A DNA stretch of 64,000 bases from Phoronis australis (taxonomy: Eukaryota > Phoronida > Phoronidae), in NCBI GenBank assembly GCA_002633005.1, contig NMRA01000323.1, positions 1,910 to 65,909 of the forward strand, given 5' to 3'. The notes beneath the pieces are model-generated. The model did not search any database. It saw only the letters and a list, made by a program, of their open reading frames with translations, and was not told the origin of the DNA. Below, piece by piece: positions 35,442-45,823 of the stretch (positions are counted from its first letter, which is position 1; each line of letters starts with the position of its first letter). Made by a program: the position numbers and the translations under genes.

Positions 35442-36329
35442 TCATCACTATAATTATCATTACCATTATTACTATTACTATTACTATTACAATTATTATT
35501 ATTATTATTATTATTATCATCATTATTATTATTATTATTATTATAACTATTGCCACTACCACTATTTCTATTACTATTACTATTACTAATACTGTTATTA
35601 TATTATTACTATTATAAAGGTCTCTTTTGTCAAGCATTTACGGGACTTATTCGTTGGTTTCTTGAATGGCAAAGGCATCAGAATGTTACAGGCAAGTATT
35701 CGATTCCTAGTTGGATAAAAACATTGTAACTGGAATTCCCCAACAAAATCTTTTGCCGTCTTGCCGACAACTAGTAAACGACATTTACCTGTGTAGCGGA
35801 CGTTTATGAACGACACGTCCAGGGCCAGGTTACTAGTGAAAGCTTTCGTCGGAATCTTCTCTTTTTAAAATTAGTAATGAATATCATTGGCTTTGTTGTA
35901 TTTGTTTTTAAGCTAAAATAGCAATGTGGCTGTGCACCCTCTGTCGTAGCCTGGGATTGAAATTTGATGCTAGACCGCAAGACAATACAATTCAAACTAC
36001 TACATGTATAGGAAGGCGATAACATTGCTTTGAGAAAGCCTCCAGTACTCCCAGCAGCCGGCAGCTGGCTAAATGCACGCTAGATTAACAGCTTTGCAAT
36101 CCCAATTAACAGCGCTGATCTGCGAATCTACACATTAGCAAGAAAAGCATCTACTCAATCACGGATTCGCACAAAATAAATAGCATTTTCATGACACCTG
36201 TACGTGGTTGGCAGCGGCTTTAACAAAATAAAGTGAATTTGTGAGCATCAAAAATAGTCATTGATTGAGCTCCAACGATAGTGAAATATGATAGTCACTT
36301 CATCATCGTTACACGAAAGTAATACTTAC
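33350..36329. other. Gene-free stretch with a large microsatellite
   Basis: Apart from the trinucleotide array (35311-35620) and a TACATGTACATGTA palindrome at 35222-35235, I see AT-rich unique sequence. An AAACGGACCC motif at 33899-33908 resembles the end of the 29131-29348 MITE and may be a relic. No supported exon was found. Confidence 0.5.
35311..35620. repeat. Compound trinucleotide array (TAG/TAT/ATT)
   Basis: About 300 bp of TAG, TAT, ATT and ACT triplets, including more than fifteen consecutive TAG units around 35391-35440 and hexamer-phased TATTAG blocks before it. The long hydrophobic frame on the opposite strand (poly Ile/Leu/Val) is an artefact of the repeat. Confidence 0.95.
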
Positions 36330-36778
36330 TTTTTACTATGATCTACTGGACTCTTGAAAACAGCAAAAGATTCGTAAAAGACATTTTTCTTTTCTCTCCG
36401 CTTCCTCATGACAAGAAGTCTTTGTTACCAACTCGGGCTCCGAAGTCGTTAATCTAACAGTTTTTCGGATTACACTCTCTAACGACTCCTCAGATTTTCT
36501 TTCTGAGTTTTCTAACGTTCGATATGTAGGTTTATAATCCCGCTTTTTGAATGGTTGCTGGTCATTACTCAACACCCTGTTGACTCTCATGCAAATTCGA
36601 AAGCAGGTGTCACGGGGTAACTTTCTAGTACACGCCATGACACAAGTGTGTTGAAGATCCGTGGTAATGACACTAGTCACGTGTAGGAAGAAGAAAAGTA
36701 GCGTCACAGACGGGACGGATATTTGCATCTTTCCAAGGAAGAGGTGCATAATCCTTCGATCCTCCGAATGATTGTCGC
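36330..36778 (-). CDS. Small secreted cysteine-bearing protein (unknown), single coding exon
   Basis: The exon is bounded by a strong acceptor (TTTGTGTTTTCAG, ending 36779) and a strong donor (GTAAGTATT) six bases after the stop. The likely start is the ATG at 36749, giving 137 residues, stop at 36336. A second Met lies seven codons on and precedes a signal-peptide-like hydrophobic stretch (SVTLLFFFLHVTSVI). The mature part begins around TTDLQHT and has four Cys spaced C-x3-C-x8-C-x3-C within 20 residues, a spacing seen in helical-hairpin disulfide peptides. A basic KKR site follows about 20 residues later, then an acidic/Ser-rich region and more Cys near the end (FCCF). A secreted or prohormone-like role is inference; I do not recognise the family. 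The intron after the stop suggests a spliced 3' UTR. Confidence 0.5.
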
Positions 36779-36779
36779 C

Positions 36780-38440
36780 TGAAAACACAAATATCGATAT
36801 TTTATCAATGCCAGTTCTAGGTCTATACAGCGGCTGCAATTACATGTCTCCAATATATACATGTACAAGCATATTTTTATCAGAAAGGATAGTAAATACA
36901 TGTGTAGACATAATAATTCTTCCGATAATATAGTTAAAGTTGCTGGATCCGAATTTGGCGAATCAGAGGGCTAAAATTCAAATTCAAACCGATTTGTTTG
37001 TGTGTTACAAATCAAAACGAATCATGACCTTTGATCCGGGTGCAAAAATACCCAGAGTCGCGTGTCTTTGTTTTCTCTAAGAAAAATTGTGGACAAATGT
37101 CGATGTCTGAGGAAAAATCTGATCCGCGGCTAGAGGATGCAACAGGACACAAGGTTAATTGGGAATTTTTGTATCCGGATTAAAGAAAATGATTCGTTTA
37201 GTTTAACTTAACATTTAGCCGTCTTATTTTCCAAAACTCGCGTGCATCAACTTCACTTGTCTTATCAATGGACGTCGAACGACTTTTCATCCTTGTATCT
37301 TTACAGAAGGACATTGTGTTAAATAGCTACCTTATCCACGAATTTACTCTATCGATAGAATTCTGACTCCCTGTAATTGGACTGACTCTGTCTTTTGACT
37401 AACAATATCTACCAAGAGACACATACTTTTATCTAAATCGATAGACTTCTTCAAAACGATGAAGCCTTGAAACGTGGGTTATGTCTTCTCATCACAATCA
37501 CCAAGAGTTTAAACAGAGATGATAAAAAACAAATCACTGCAAGGTTGCAAATAATCCAGGTCATCCAATATAACCACCGATCGGATCTAAATGTATAAAG
37601 GTCAGTAACTGGGATCGACAAGATCGATCCACTCAACATCCACACAAGAATAAAGGGCGGTGTTCTTTTAGTGAAGCAACTGAAGGCAAGGTGCATCGTG
37701 GTACAAATGTGGGAATTATTACAGACAAGTCTTTACATTAAAATTACAACCAAGATTAATCGTAATGAATGTCTGTTAAGAAATCGCAACTGTCGTGAAA
37801 ACATGTGCGCGCGCTAGGCCTACTCTCGGTGACTGCAGCTTAATTTGTGGAGGGATCGTAAACGTTAGCTTTGACCTGGCTATAAATCTATTGACTATGG
37901 TATGAGCATCTGATTTAAAAAAATTAAATTTCAATCGCTCCACTGGTATATCAGCTGATTTATTTTCAGTTGCATCAACTAATCTAATTATTAGACGATC
38001 AACATTTTTAGGTGACAGATCAGACGGCATGTAAATTTGCTAGGCTGGTGGTGGATGAGTTCCTGATAAGTCCCTCTGAAAAGTTTGCATGCCAACTCAC
38101 TTATAGTTAAATGTTAAATTAGTGTTAACAGTTCAGGTTTTTTCAGTTGGACTTGTATCGTAAGCAACAGCTCAGTAAAGAGCCCTGAATATGCAAATGA
38201 AATTCAAAGATAAAGACCTTGTGTCTTAGAAGCCAAGTACCACAGATCATCATGCAATAAAAAATAGAAAGACAAAGATTGTGAAGAGTGACGAATCCAC
38301 AGTTTTCAGAGGGGTTTTTCTAGAGTTGTGTTTGGAGTTCATTGAATCAAAGCTTCTAACACATGGAGATGTCATTTGCCTTTCAAAACTAAAGCAAGAC
38401 TTTGAAGGTGGTGTGCATGAAGTTATTTGGACAGGCAATC
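36780..38440. other. Mostly gene-free stretch upstream of the secreted-protein exon
   Basis: Holds the presumed 5' intron/UTR of the 36330-36778 gene, one open frame with membrane-like segments (37451-37696) and an 84-codon minus frame (37776-38030) that I do not recognise. The plus frame 38281-38487 looks protein-like (VFRGVFLELCLEFIES) but runs into the TTAA element at 38441 and cannot be assigned. Confidence 0.4.
37451..37696 (-). CDS. Open frame with two membrane segments, possibly a receptor fragment
   Basis: An 81-codon minus frame with two hydrophobic spans, FILVWMLSGSILSIPV and WIICNLAVICFLSSLFKLLV, the second ending in a basic VMRRH. A Trp in the first span, Ser-x-Pro at its end and a basic turn after the second recall helices IV-V of a rhodopsin-type receptor. 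No cysteine loop, flanking exons or splice sites were confirmed. It may equally be a chance frame. Confidence 0.2.
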   Translation of the reverse strand: MHLAFSCFTKRTPPFILVWMLSGSILSIPVTDLYTFRSDRWLYWMTWIICNLAVICFLSSLFKLLVIVMRRHNPRFKASSF

Positions 38441-38710
38441 TTAAAGGCGAAGGCAACCTTTTTTCATGTCACTTTTTGCCAAAATAAGGTTCGTTGATTA
38501 TCCCAGACACATTTTTCACTTAATTACAGCTTTTCGTAATTTGATTAATTTCTCGTCCTCTACTCCGGAAGTGACGTTTTGGGAGGCAAGAGTTTCGCTC
38601 CAATTTCTTTTCATTATAGTCTGACTGTGAGAACTGTCGAGTCAGTCATTGTTCTACCTCGGTTGTGATAAGTTCGGTAGTCGTTTGCTTTTGTTTACAA
38701 GTCAGTCAAC

Positions 38711-39003
38711 ATGCCACGCTGTTGCTGCTTGCCGAAATGTACTCATTATCGTCTCGCTTTCCGAAGGATGACACACTTCGCCGTACTTGGCTAGCTCGCT
38801 CATGTGAAGAACACAGCGCTACCCGTCCACGCAACGTACAAATTAGTGGAGGGTTACCGAGTGTGTGGCAAGCATTTTCTGCCATCAGATTACGACAGAG
38901 ATATGTACGCTGAATTGATGAAGGTCCCTGCGAAACAACGCCTGAAGAAGGGTATCATACCGTCACTGTTGATTCCCGGTAGTGCCCCGTCGCCAACCTC
39001 GAG
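38711..39003 (+). pseudogene. Frameshifted THAP zinc-finger domain
   Basis: THAP is a C2CH DNA-binding module. Frame 1 from 38711 gives MPRCCCLPKCTHYR (the Cys-x3-Cys pair). The next frame gives FPKDDTLRRTWLARS (the conserved Phe-Pro and Trp). A third frame from ~38850 gives YRVCGKHFLPSDYDRD (the Cys-x2-His pair followed by Phe) and LKKGIIPSLL (the closing Pro motif). Two shifts therefore break one domain. No catalytic transposase core follows before the right arm. Confidence 0.75.
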
Positions 39004-39254
39004 AAGTGCGTTTTTGAAGCGAGTAGCCTTGTGGCCAATATATACCGTGACTGGAGGCACTTCATCTACTGTCACCCGTGCCTCCGAACGTACCACATTG
39101 CGTGATAAGTTTATTGTGGACTTGTATTGGAGCTATTTAGAAGGTGCCAGGTGTGTGGCGAGGGAGTCACACGGCGGGATGTAAGCAGTTTGGGTGCTCA
39201 GATCACCCTCCAGTGGGAGTGTGTCGTGGGACACTCGGGCAAGTGGGACAGTTC

Positions 39255-39312
39255 TTCCTCTGTACGTGAGACGATAATGAGTACACTCCAGTACGCAGCA
39301 ACAGCGTGGCAT
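39255..39312 (-). pseudogene. Second, inverted copy of the THAP start
   Basis: On the minus strand an ATG at 39312 opens MPRCCCVLECTHYRLTYRG, matching the first ~15 residues of the left-arm THAP frame at 38711. The coding start is thus part of the inverted repeat. The left arm carries about 57 extra bases between the terminal repeat and the ATG. Confidence 0.75.
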
Positions 39313-39664
39313 GAACAATGACTGACTCTACTGCTCTCACAGTCAGACTGTATGAAAAGAAATTGGCGCGAAATTCTTGCCTCCCAAAACGTCACTTCCG
39401 GAGTAGGCTACGAGTAATTAATTAAATTACGAAAAGCAGTAAATAAGTGAAAAATATGTCTGGAATAATCAACGAACCTTATTTTTGCTAAAAATGACAT
39501 GAAAAAAGGTTGCCTTAGCCTTTAAGAAACGACTGTTGAAGCTACTCACTGTTGTAGTTTGAGCCTGACTAAGAGATATGAAAGTGAATTGAGACTAGTG
39601 TTCAATAATTCACTTGCTGACTCTAATTAACACAGCCCATTATAACATATTTTGAATCAAACGT

Positions 39665-39886
39665 TTGCCCAAATCCTGCCCGCCTCAAAACAAGGACTCA
39701 GTGTTTGACCCTTCATTGCATGCAGGCCAATCACCAGTGTGCAGTGCTGTACCCTCTCTAATCGACCATAGTTGGTTCATTGGCGGTGGAGCTTTACAAT
39801 TAAAATTTATGGCAACGCCCGCAGCTCCATTGACAGTACTAAATGATGAACGCTGCAAGTGCAAAAAGAACATTTGTGCTGGATAA
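39665..39886 (+). pseudogene. Decayed C-terminal Cys-rich tail of a repeat-encoded protein
   Basis: An open frame of 73 codons whose end reads FIGGGALQLKFMATPAAPLT, then RCKCKKNICAG. The order (hydrophobic strand, Met, Pro-Ala-Pro-Leu, Cys-x-Cys-Lys-Lys) resembles the tail of the protein decayed at 21620-21836 (LQPMLMSQ, then CRCKK). It looks like a related relic. The rest of the protein was not found. Confidence 0.35.
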
Positions 39887-39889
39887 CTG

Positions 39890-40770
39890 AGTTTGTGCTG
39901 CAATACTGTATCAAACTGTATAGAAAAGTGTAGCTGTTACAACTGTAGTAACATCAGCAACACTCACTTCATAACATTGGATAGTTCTTTGACAAGTCAA
40001 CCCTAAATAGACCTCCAACCCCATTATTTCTTGTTTTTTGTATTAAAAAGTGAATTTTATTTGTTGATTAAGTCATAGAAATTACATACTTTGATAATTG
40101 TCATGTACTTGTCTCATACTGCTTGATAAACGCAGTCAGAATAATCTATTATTTTCATACAGTCTGTTTGCACATTCACAGAGATCATTCAACTATATTA
40201 TTTTTGTACTACAACGTATTTCTGGTGTATTATGCAAACAAGCTATATTTTACACCATTAGTCAATGGTTCAGTCATTGAGGCACAAATTTTGCCCAGTC
40301 TCAAGTGTTTTGTGTAATTTTTGTTGCCTGGAAATGCCAGAATAACCTCCTAGTAACATTCATGAGACTTAGTTTGCATTTTTTAAATTTCACTGTTTAC
40401 AATTAGTCTGCAATAGTAAAACACGTAATATGAGTGTATTATTGTTCAATACAATGACAAGGATGGGACCATGTTACTTGTTTTACAGAAGTGATAGCAA
40501 AAACTGTTATTTTTACAAATATAAGTTCTCCTAGCTCTATGGTGGTTATTATGCAAATTCAAACTCAAATTTCTCAAAAATGTGCAACTTTATATCTGGG
40601 AACTTTTTAGATTTTGAAAACACTCTAGTAAATGAAGTAAAAACACCAAAATAAAATTGCCCCCCTAAAGTACTCACAAAAACCATTTTCTAGAAGACCT
40701 ACAAATTCTGGCCAACCGCCTATGTTCTTCATCAGTATTCACCCTATACAAGGCTACGTAAATCCAAACT
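39890..40770. other. Gene-free AT-rich stretch
   Basis: Only short overlapping frames are present; no recognisable repeats or exons. Confidence 0.55.
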
Positions 40771-40774
40771 AGTG

Positions 40775-40846
40775 CTGTAGTGGGACGTAGGCGCACGTAG
40801 GCGCAGCCAACCACCTTTTGGTATTTAAACGTAGCGCCTACGCCCC
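40775..40846. repeat. Short inverted-repeat element (GTAGGCGC), copy 1
   Basis: A ~72 bp block CTGTAGTGGGACGTAGGCGC ... AACGTAGCGCCTACG, so GTAGGCGC and its complement face each other. The middle is CAACCACCTTTTG. The same block recurs at 62400-62470. Confidence 0.75.
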
Positions 40847-40882
40847 TTATTGACTTCACTAGAACCGCTCTGAGGTGGTGGC

Positions 40883-41445
40883 GTGTTACAACTATTATTA
40901 AAATGTCTTGGTCTATTTACACCAACCTCTTGTCTATTTACACTGTCAGGACGTTTCGGTCAGTTTATTCTCCCGCCATCGTCAGGTGTTCCTGCGTTCT
41001 TAGAAGAATTAGCACGGATATGTGGTACACTCATCATGGTGTCATTTTTGTCCAAAATAGTCAAGAAGTGTATAATCAAATGCCTTGCATCAAGATCAAA
41101 AGAAATCTGCAGTGATACAACACTCCAAGCAGAAATGACCAACTTGACGGTGACAGTCGAAAGAAATGGCTATACCCAAAGGATTTCATCAAGTCGGCTT
41201 TAACATCCCAGTAAACAGAGAAAGCGGCAGAAGAACGCCCACTGCAGGCTATGTGCTTACCATATATACCAGGTATAACTGAGAAGCTAGGAAGCATATG
41301 TAACGAATTTAAAATAAGAACAGTATACCGCAGCTCAGACACGCTGACAAAAGTCAAACTAAGAACTGACATGGGGAAAATGTCATCTATAAAATCCCAT
41401 GCGAATGTGGTGAATCATATATTGGTAAAGAAGCCGACGGTAAGT
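40883..41445 (+). pseudogene. Penelope-like retroelement fragment (C-terminal part)
   Basis: Plus-strand remnants in more than one frame: CSDTTLQAEMTNLTVTVERN then GYTQRIS (41117-41193), then PYIPGITEKLGSICNEFKIR (41260-41319), then RTDMGKM and, in another frame, YKIPCECGESYIGKEADG (41390-41443). The IPGITEKL...YK..C.CG..YIG order matches the region from the end of the reverse transcriptase into the GIY-YIG endonuclease of Penelope-like elements. Stops and shifts make it inactive; 5' parts are missing. Confidence 0.65.
40949..40986 (-). ncRNA. Degenerate hammerhead-like motif near Penelope fragment
   Basis: The minus strand reads CTGACGA, a loop region, then CCGAAACGTC. GAAAC-GUC is the 3' half of a minimal hammerhead core. 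CTGACGA departs from the required CUGAUGA at one base and helix II is weak, so this copy is probably inactive. It is antisense to the adjacent coding fragment, suggesting an inverted terminal piece. Confidence 0.35.
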
Positions 41446-41851
41446 TAGCTATAGGCACCCCTCCGTCGTTGCTCAAAAACCAGAATTTAACTACCGCGTT
41501 TGCTTGCTCTGAGAAAACACCGACGAGCATGGCTCACATTTTTCGGGAAGAGTAGGTCTAGACCCAATAAAACTTTGGTCAATGAAGATATGCTTCTCGA
41601 TCTTGTCAATAATATCAATGGTGCACAGCCTCACAGACTTAATTCATACGAGCAACCAACTCGACGGAAAAGATTTCCAAGGTTAGATGCCACCATTCCG
41701 AAGGTTCGCTACTTCGAAGGTCCACTACTCCGAAGGTTGACCACCTTCAAGAGTTCACTACTTCGAATGTCCACAATTCCAAAACCAGAACTCCAACAGT
41801 TATTTTTTCTTAAGCATAAGCACAGCACTAGGAGTCGCTTCGCATTATATC

Positions 41852-42019
41852 CAGGTTCTAATTGCACACATTCACAAGAATTAGAAAGGCCGAGACTAGA
41901 GGAGTAGGATACACCTTTGTGCAAGGCTCGATTGTCAGCCAATGATGTCAGGATTCGAACTCAGGTCTTCCAAACAGGATACAGGAGTCTCCACCTAAAG
42001 CCACTGAGGCACAGGGTTC
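41852..42019 (-). mobile_element. tRNA-derived SINE, copy 2
   Basis: On the minus strand: CTGTGCCTCAGTGG (A-box region), CCTGTTTGGAAGACC, a B box GAGTTCGAATCC, then CAATCGAGC and TTGCACAAAGGTGTATCCTA. This is the same order as 33188-33345. The 3' part (CTTGTGAATGTGTG) also resembles the first copy (TAGTGAATGTGTG). Confidence 0.78.
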
Positions 42020-42404
42020 ATTACTCTGATTGTCTGCTAATGAGTCGTAACAGACATGAATAAAGTATTGTATTTGTGTCCATTTAGTAACAATTAAAAG
42101 GGTGTGCAAACGTTGACTGGTTTTTAATACATTGAGTTCATTGTTTACAAATGAGCTCAGTTCCAATCACTGCCAATCGTGATTCTTGATTCTAACGATA
42201 CATTTTCAAGCATGGACAACATCTTGGGCACGAGTCAGGGCTGCGGCGATCATCGGACTGAATGGGGCTCTGATACGCCGTAAAATGTAACAATTTCGTA
42301 AAATGTAACAACTGTTACATTTTACGTCATTGTTACATTTTACGTTGCTAAGCCTGTCCTGAAATGTAACAAATTGTTACATTTTAGTATTGTTACATTT
42401 ATGC

Positions 42405-42955
42405 TCGGAATATGTCCCGAAAATAATAGGTGCGTCGCAAGCTCCGTTTCCAGAGATACAAAGGAGACCGGGTATAGGCGATATAAGGTCATTTATTATG
42501 ACTGATAAGGTACAGAAATATGAGTGTACAAAAAACAAAAGATAAAATAATAATCTCTGGAAAGATGGGCAATAAAAAGCGCCAGCACTGAGGTAAGAGG
42601 AACTACCCAAAGCAGAGGGTGGTAGAGGGTGGGAAAAATGAAGAGAGATTAGCTCGAACCTAAGTGCTGCAAAGCGAAGTACTGATGGCAGGAAATATAA
42701 CTTTCTTGAGAACAAAGGAGCCCTATGACACGTGACAATCATCAGCCTATGGGAGCCAGGAGCTGCCCAAACTCGTGGCAGTAATACAAACGAACCAATA
42801 GTGAGGCTGGAAATGGAATGTCCTAGTGCCTTGAGTGCAGGAGGACCGCAAGCGAATCTACACAAGGGGTTATTGGACCAGTCCGAAAGATGGGGGTATA
42901 AGAGGGACGAGTCCATATTCTCACATAAATATATTTAACGAGTGAAATATCATTT
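42405..42955. mobile_element. Insertion inside the left TIR of the 42271-45562 element
   Basis: Comparison with the other two TIR copies shows homology stopping at about 42405 (TGTTACATTT) and resuming at about 42955 (CGTCGAACGTACATGCG). The ~550 bp between is foreign, relatively GC-rich and open for 179 codons on the minus strand, without recognisable motifs. Its family is unknown. Confidence 0.6.
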
Positions 42956-43903
42956 CCCGTCGAACGTACATGCGAGAAATGTACCATTGTTACATTTTCC
43001 GAAACCCACGTCATATTGCAAAGAAAATGACCAAAATCCCGAATAAGTGGTATCTGACACGGCCGGGGGATACTAAAGTATTTGTAGATGAAAATTTGAA
43101 TAACTACCCGTTTAGAGAGTGGGCTTGAACTAAAAAGTGATCCATTTAGAGACTAATTTGTGCAAAAATTCACATTTTCGCACACTTCTGTTTCAGAAAT
43201 TCAGGAAGGTCACCTTTTAGATATAGTTTTGTCGGAAATGGCGCCATTTTGGAGAGTATTTTTTCTGTGAAAAAACACACCCTGTTGTACTGCACTTTTC
43301 ATATACATCTTCTATAGGAATGAGACGGGCTGACACGACATGAATTTGGCTACCTATTATGATTTTTATTAGTATTACATTAGTATCTCTACTGTTACTG
43401 CTACCACTGCTTTTACTGCTATCAATAGTATTACTCGTTGTCGCTTCGTTTTCGTTATCGTTGTTTTTACTATTAATATTTTTAAATTTATTGATTGAGG
43501 ACACAATACATGTTTAACAAAGTCCTGATACATCATGGTCCTCAAAAATCTTAAAATTATCTCATTTGTCGTTCAATGTTGTCATCGGGCTTTGCATACA
43601 GGACGGCGAGTGCTGTTGGAAAAGGATTTTAGAGGGGTTCCTATGTTCAGCTTTAACGACATTGCGAGGAACGTCTTGACAGCTGTGGATGCAGAGTATG
43701 CCTACTTTTTGGAAACGAGGAGGTTGAGATTTAAAATCTTGTTTAGGCGTGCACCAAATTCAAAAATTGATTATTTCTGAACTATCGCAAGCACTGCATT
43801 ATTTTTAAATATAACTAAATTAATCTGTAGTTTGCCACAAAGAACTGAATTCAGACCGCAATATTGTCTCTGACTTGTTGAAAACATTCCTTTTCAAAGA
43901 ACT

Positions 43904-44072
43904 GGGGCTCGTTCCATGATAATACGGAAGTTCAAAAATTGCGTTAAGTTGAACTCTGGAGGCAGACATTTTTCGGCAATTCTAACGACTAGTCGGCTGC
44001 GGTCACCGGGTCATTAGAATAGCGGGTAACGGACACACATGACACGCAACAATTTTATGTGGAATGGGCCCC
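43904..44072. mobile_element. Nested MITE with GGGGCYC ends
   Basis: A 169 bp element: left GGGGCTCGTTCCATGATAAT, right inverted GGGGCCCATTCCACATAAAA. It sits inside the 42271-45562 element and is therefore the later insertion. Confidence 0.7.
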
Positions 44073-45823
44073 AATATTCTTAGAAAAACACAGTGATTTA
44101 ACAGAATGATTTGAACTAGGTTTCATTAAAAGTTGATTGTATGGAACAAAAACCGCCAACGTCGAAGTCAGCGATGTTTAATACGAGCATTTAATGTAAT
44201 GCATCAAAAAGATTAAAAAGCAGTGCATCAAAAGGATACCCTTATCTGCGAGCTGCAACACAAAAATGGTGCCTCATGAGACACGTGAATTCACGTCCAT
44301 TAATAATAGAAGGTCCAATCTTTATCCTTATTTATTTGTACTTCAAACTAACGACCATTGGTCAAATAGCAATTTTAATTCATATTTTATCTTAAAAGGT
44401 AATACAAAGAGAAATTGCATGTTTTTATAGTCTGAAAGCCCGACAGTAAGCTTTTTTGAATCATTGCCCCTTTAAACTATAGATCTAGACCAGGTTTGAG
44501 CAAAATGATCAGGTCCCTTCAGCGTGCTAGGCATCCCATTTTTACATATACACGTCGCGGTTTCACCTGTTGTTACAACCACTATCTCAGACAGGTTTGA
44601 CATCATGGGAACAATGATATTTCTTTCGTCACAATGCCGCCACATTTTGAACTAATGGCTCGCCCTTCTCAAAGGCGATATTTTGCTGTTGCTTTGGCAA
44701 AATCTGTCAACCTGCCGGCAAATAAATGCGTGCTCTTATTTCCTTCCACCACAATGTCTTTAAGAAATTGTCATTCTTAACTAAGGTGGTAGACGGCACC
44801 CGTCGGCATCAGAAACTTTGATTTTGCTCCTTTTGTGTGAATCAGGGCAATTACTGAATTAGCGATGACTCCAAGGCAATAAAACACTGGCCGAAATAAA
44901 CCAAACTATCGTGGACTAAAACTGATATTTTTTCTATCAAATTGGCTTCCGAAATTGAAATCTCCATGGAAAATTTTGTTATCGTCGTTCGTTCCCGAAG
45001 AAATACGATAAATATTAGCCAAATACGATGTCATTGTTGTTCTTACAAAGGGAAGTGTATTTACTGTAATGTCGGAAAAAAATTGGTTTGTCAGCGTCAA
45101 CAAAAGAATGCAGGAACGCTTTGACGATAAAAAACTTGTTTCCTGATTCTGGAAACTCCTTTCGTGTGCAGTTGAAACTGTACGCTGTACATTTTTTACT
45201 ATGCCATTAAACTACTCATGTTCAAAAAACCATGGAAAGTACATCGGGACTCATCTATAAAGTCTACCTGGCACATTTGATAGAATTTCATTCACACAAT
45301 CCGAGGAAGAAGGCGTTAAGTGTGTGAACGGTTTTCCTCCGTGTGACAATTACCTTGCAAACTCATGAAAGATGGCGTCGCTTTCGTAAAATGTAACAAT
45401 GGTACATTTCTCGCATGTGCATTCGACGTAAATTGTAACAACTACATAAAATGTAACAACTTGTTACATTTTAGGAGAGGCCTAGCAACGTAAAATGAAA
45501 CAATGGCGCGAAATGTAACAGTTGTTACATTTTACGAAATTGTTACATTTTACGGCGTATCAGGGCTCTCTGACTTTGTGAAGACTGGCAGTGGCAGGGT
45601 AGCCTGCTAAGTGCAAACTACATTTAATTTTGCCCCGGCCGTGTTACTGGTTCCGGTGGGTGAGGTTCAGGCCCAGCGGCCCTAAAATTTTCAGTCGCGC
45701 TGTGAAACGATGGGACCTTGACATGGATTTGATGAATGTATCGTGGTTTATAATTCATCAGTATTTCCACTCCATATTTTTAAAATGTAATAACGTTCTC
45801 ATTTTTCCGTGTTCGTAAGGCAT

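Larger units (their letters stand above)
38445..39521. mobile_element. TTAA-flanked foldback element with THAP sequences (Kolobok-like)
   Basis: A 1,077 bp element between TTAA copies (38441-38444 and 39522-39525). The ends are AGGCGAAGGCAACC on the left and, inverted, AGGCTAAGGCAACC on the right. The inverted arms run over 200 bp through AAGGTTCGTTGATTAT, CGTCACTTCCGGAGTA (and complement) and GTCTGACTGTGAGA, and continue into the beginning of a THAP-domain frame in both arms. TTAA targets plus a THAP DNA-binding domain are combined in the Kolobok superfamily (established for that group). This copy is non-autonomous and defective. Confidence 0.8.
42271..45562. mobile_element. 3.3 kb DNA element with palindromic AAAATGTAACA TIRs, TSD GGGCTC
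   Basis: Both ends begin TGATACGCCGTAAAATG (left at 42271, right reversed at 45562). The 6-base GGGCTC lies on each side (42265-42270 and 45563-45568). Each TIR contains at least six units of AAAATGTAACA in alternating orientation, giving several nested hairpins, and runs on through CATGCGAGAAATGTACC to about 200 bp of homologous sequence. The left TIR is interrupted by ~550 bp at about 42405-42955. The interior holds a nested MITE (43904-44072) and an 81-codon frame at 43535-43780 that I cannot assign. No transposase was recognised, so it is probably non-autonomous. Confidence 0.8.

Noticed and set aside
35311-35637. Long hydrophobic minus-strand open frame (poly Ile/Val/Leu)
   Set aside because: It is entirely a translation of the trinucleotide microsatellite.
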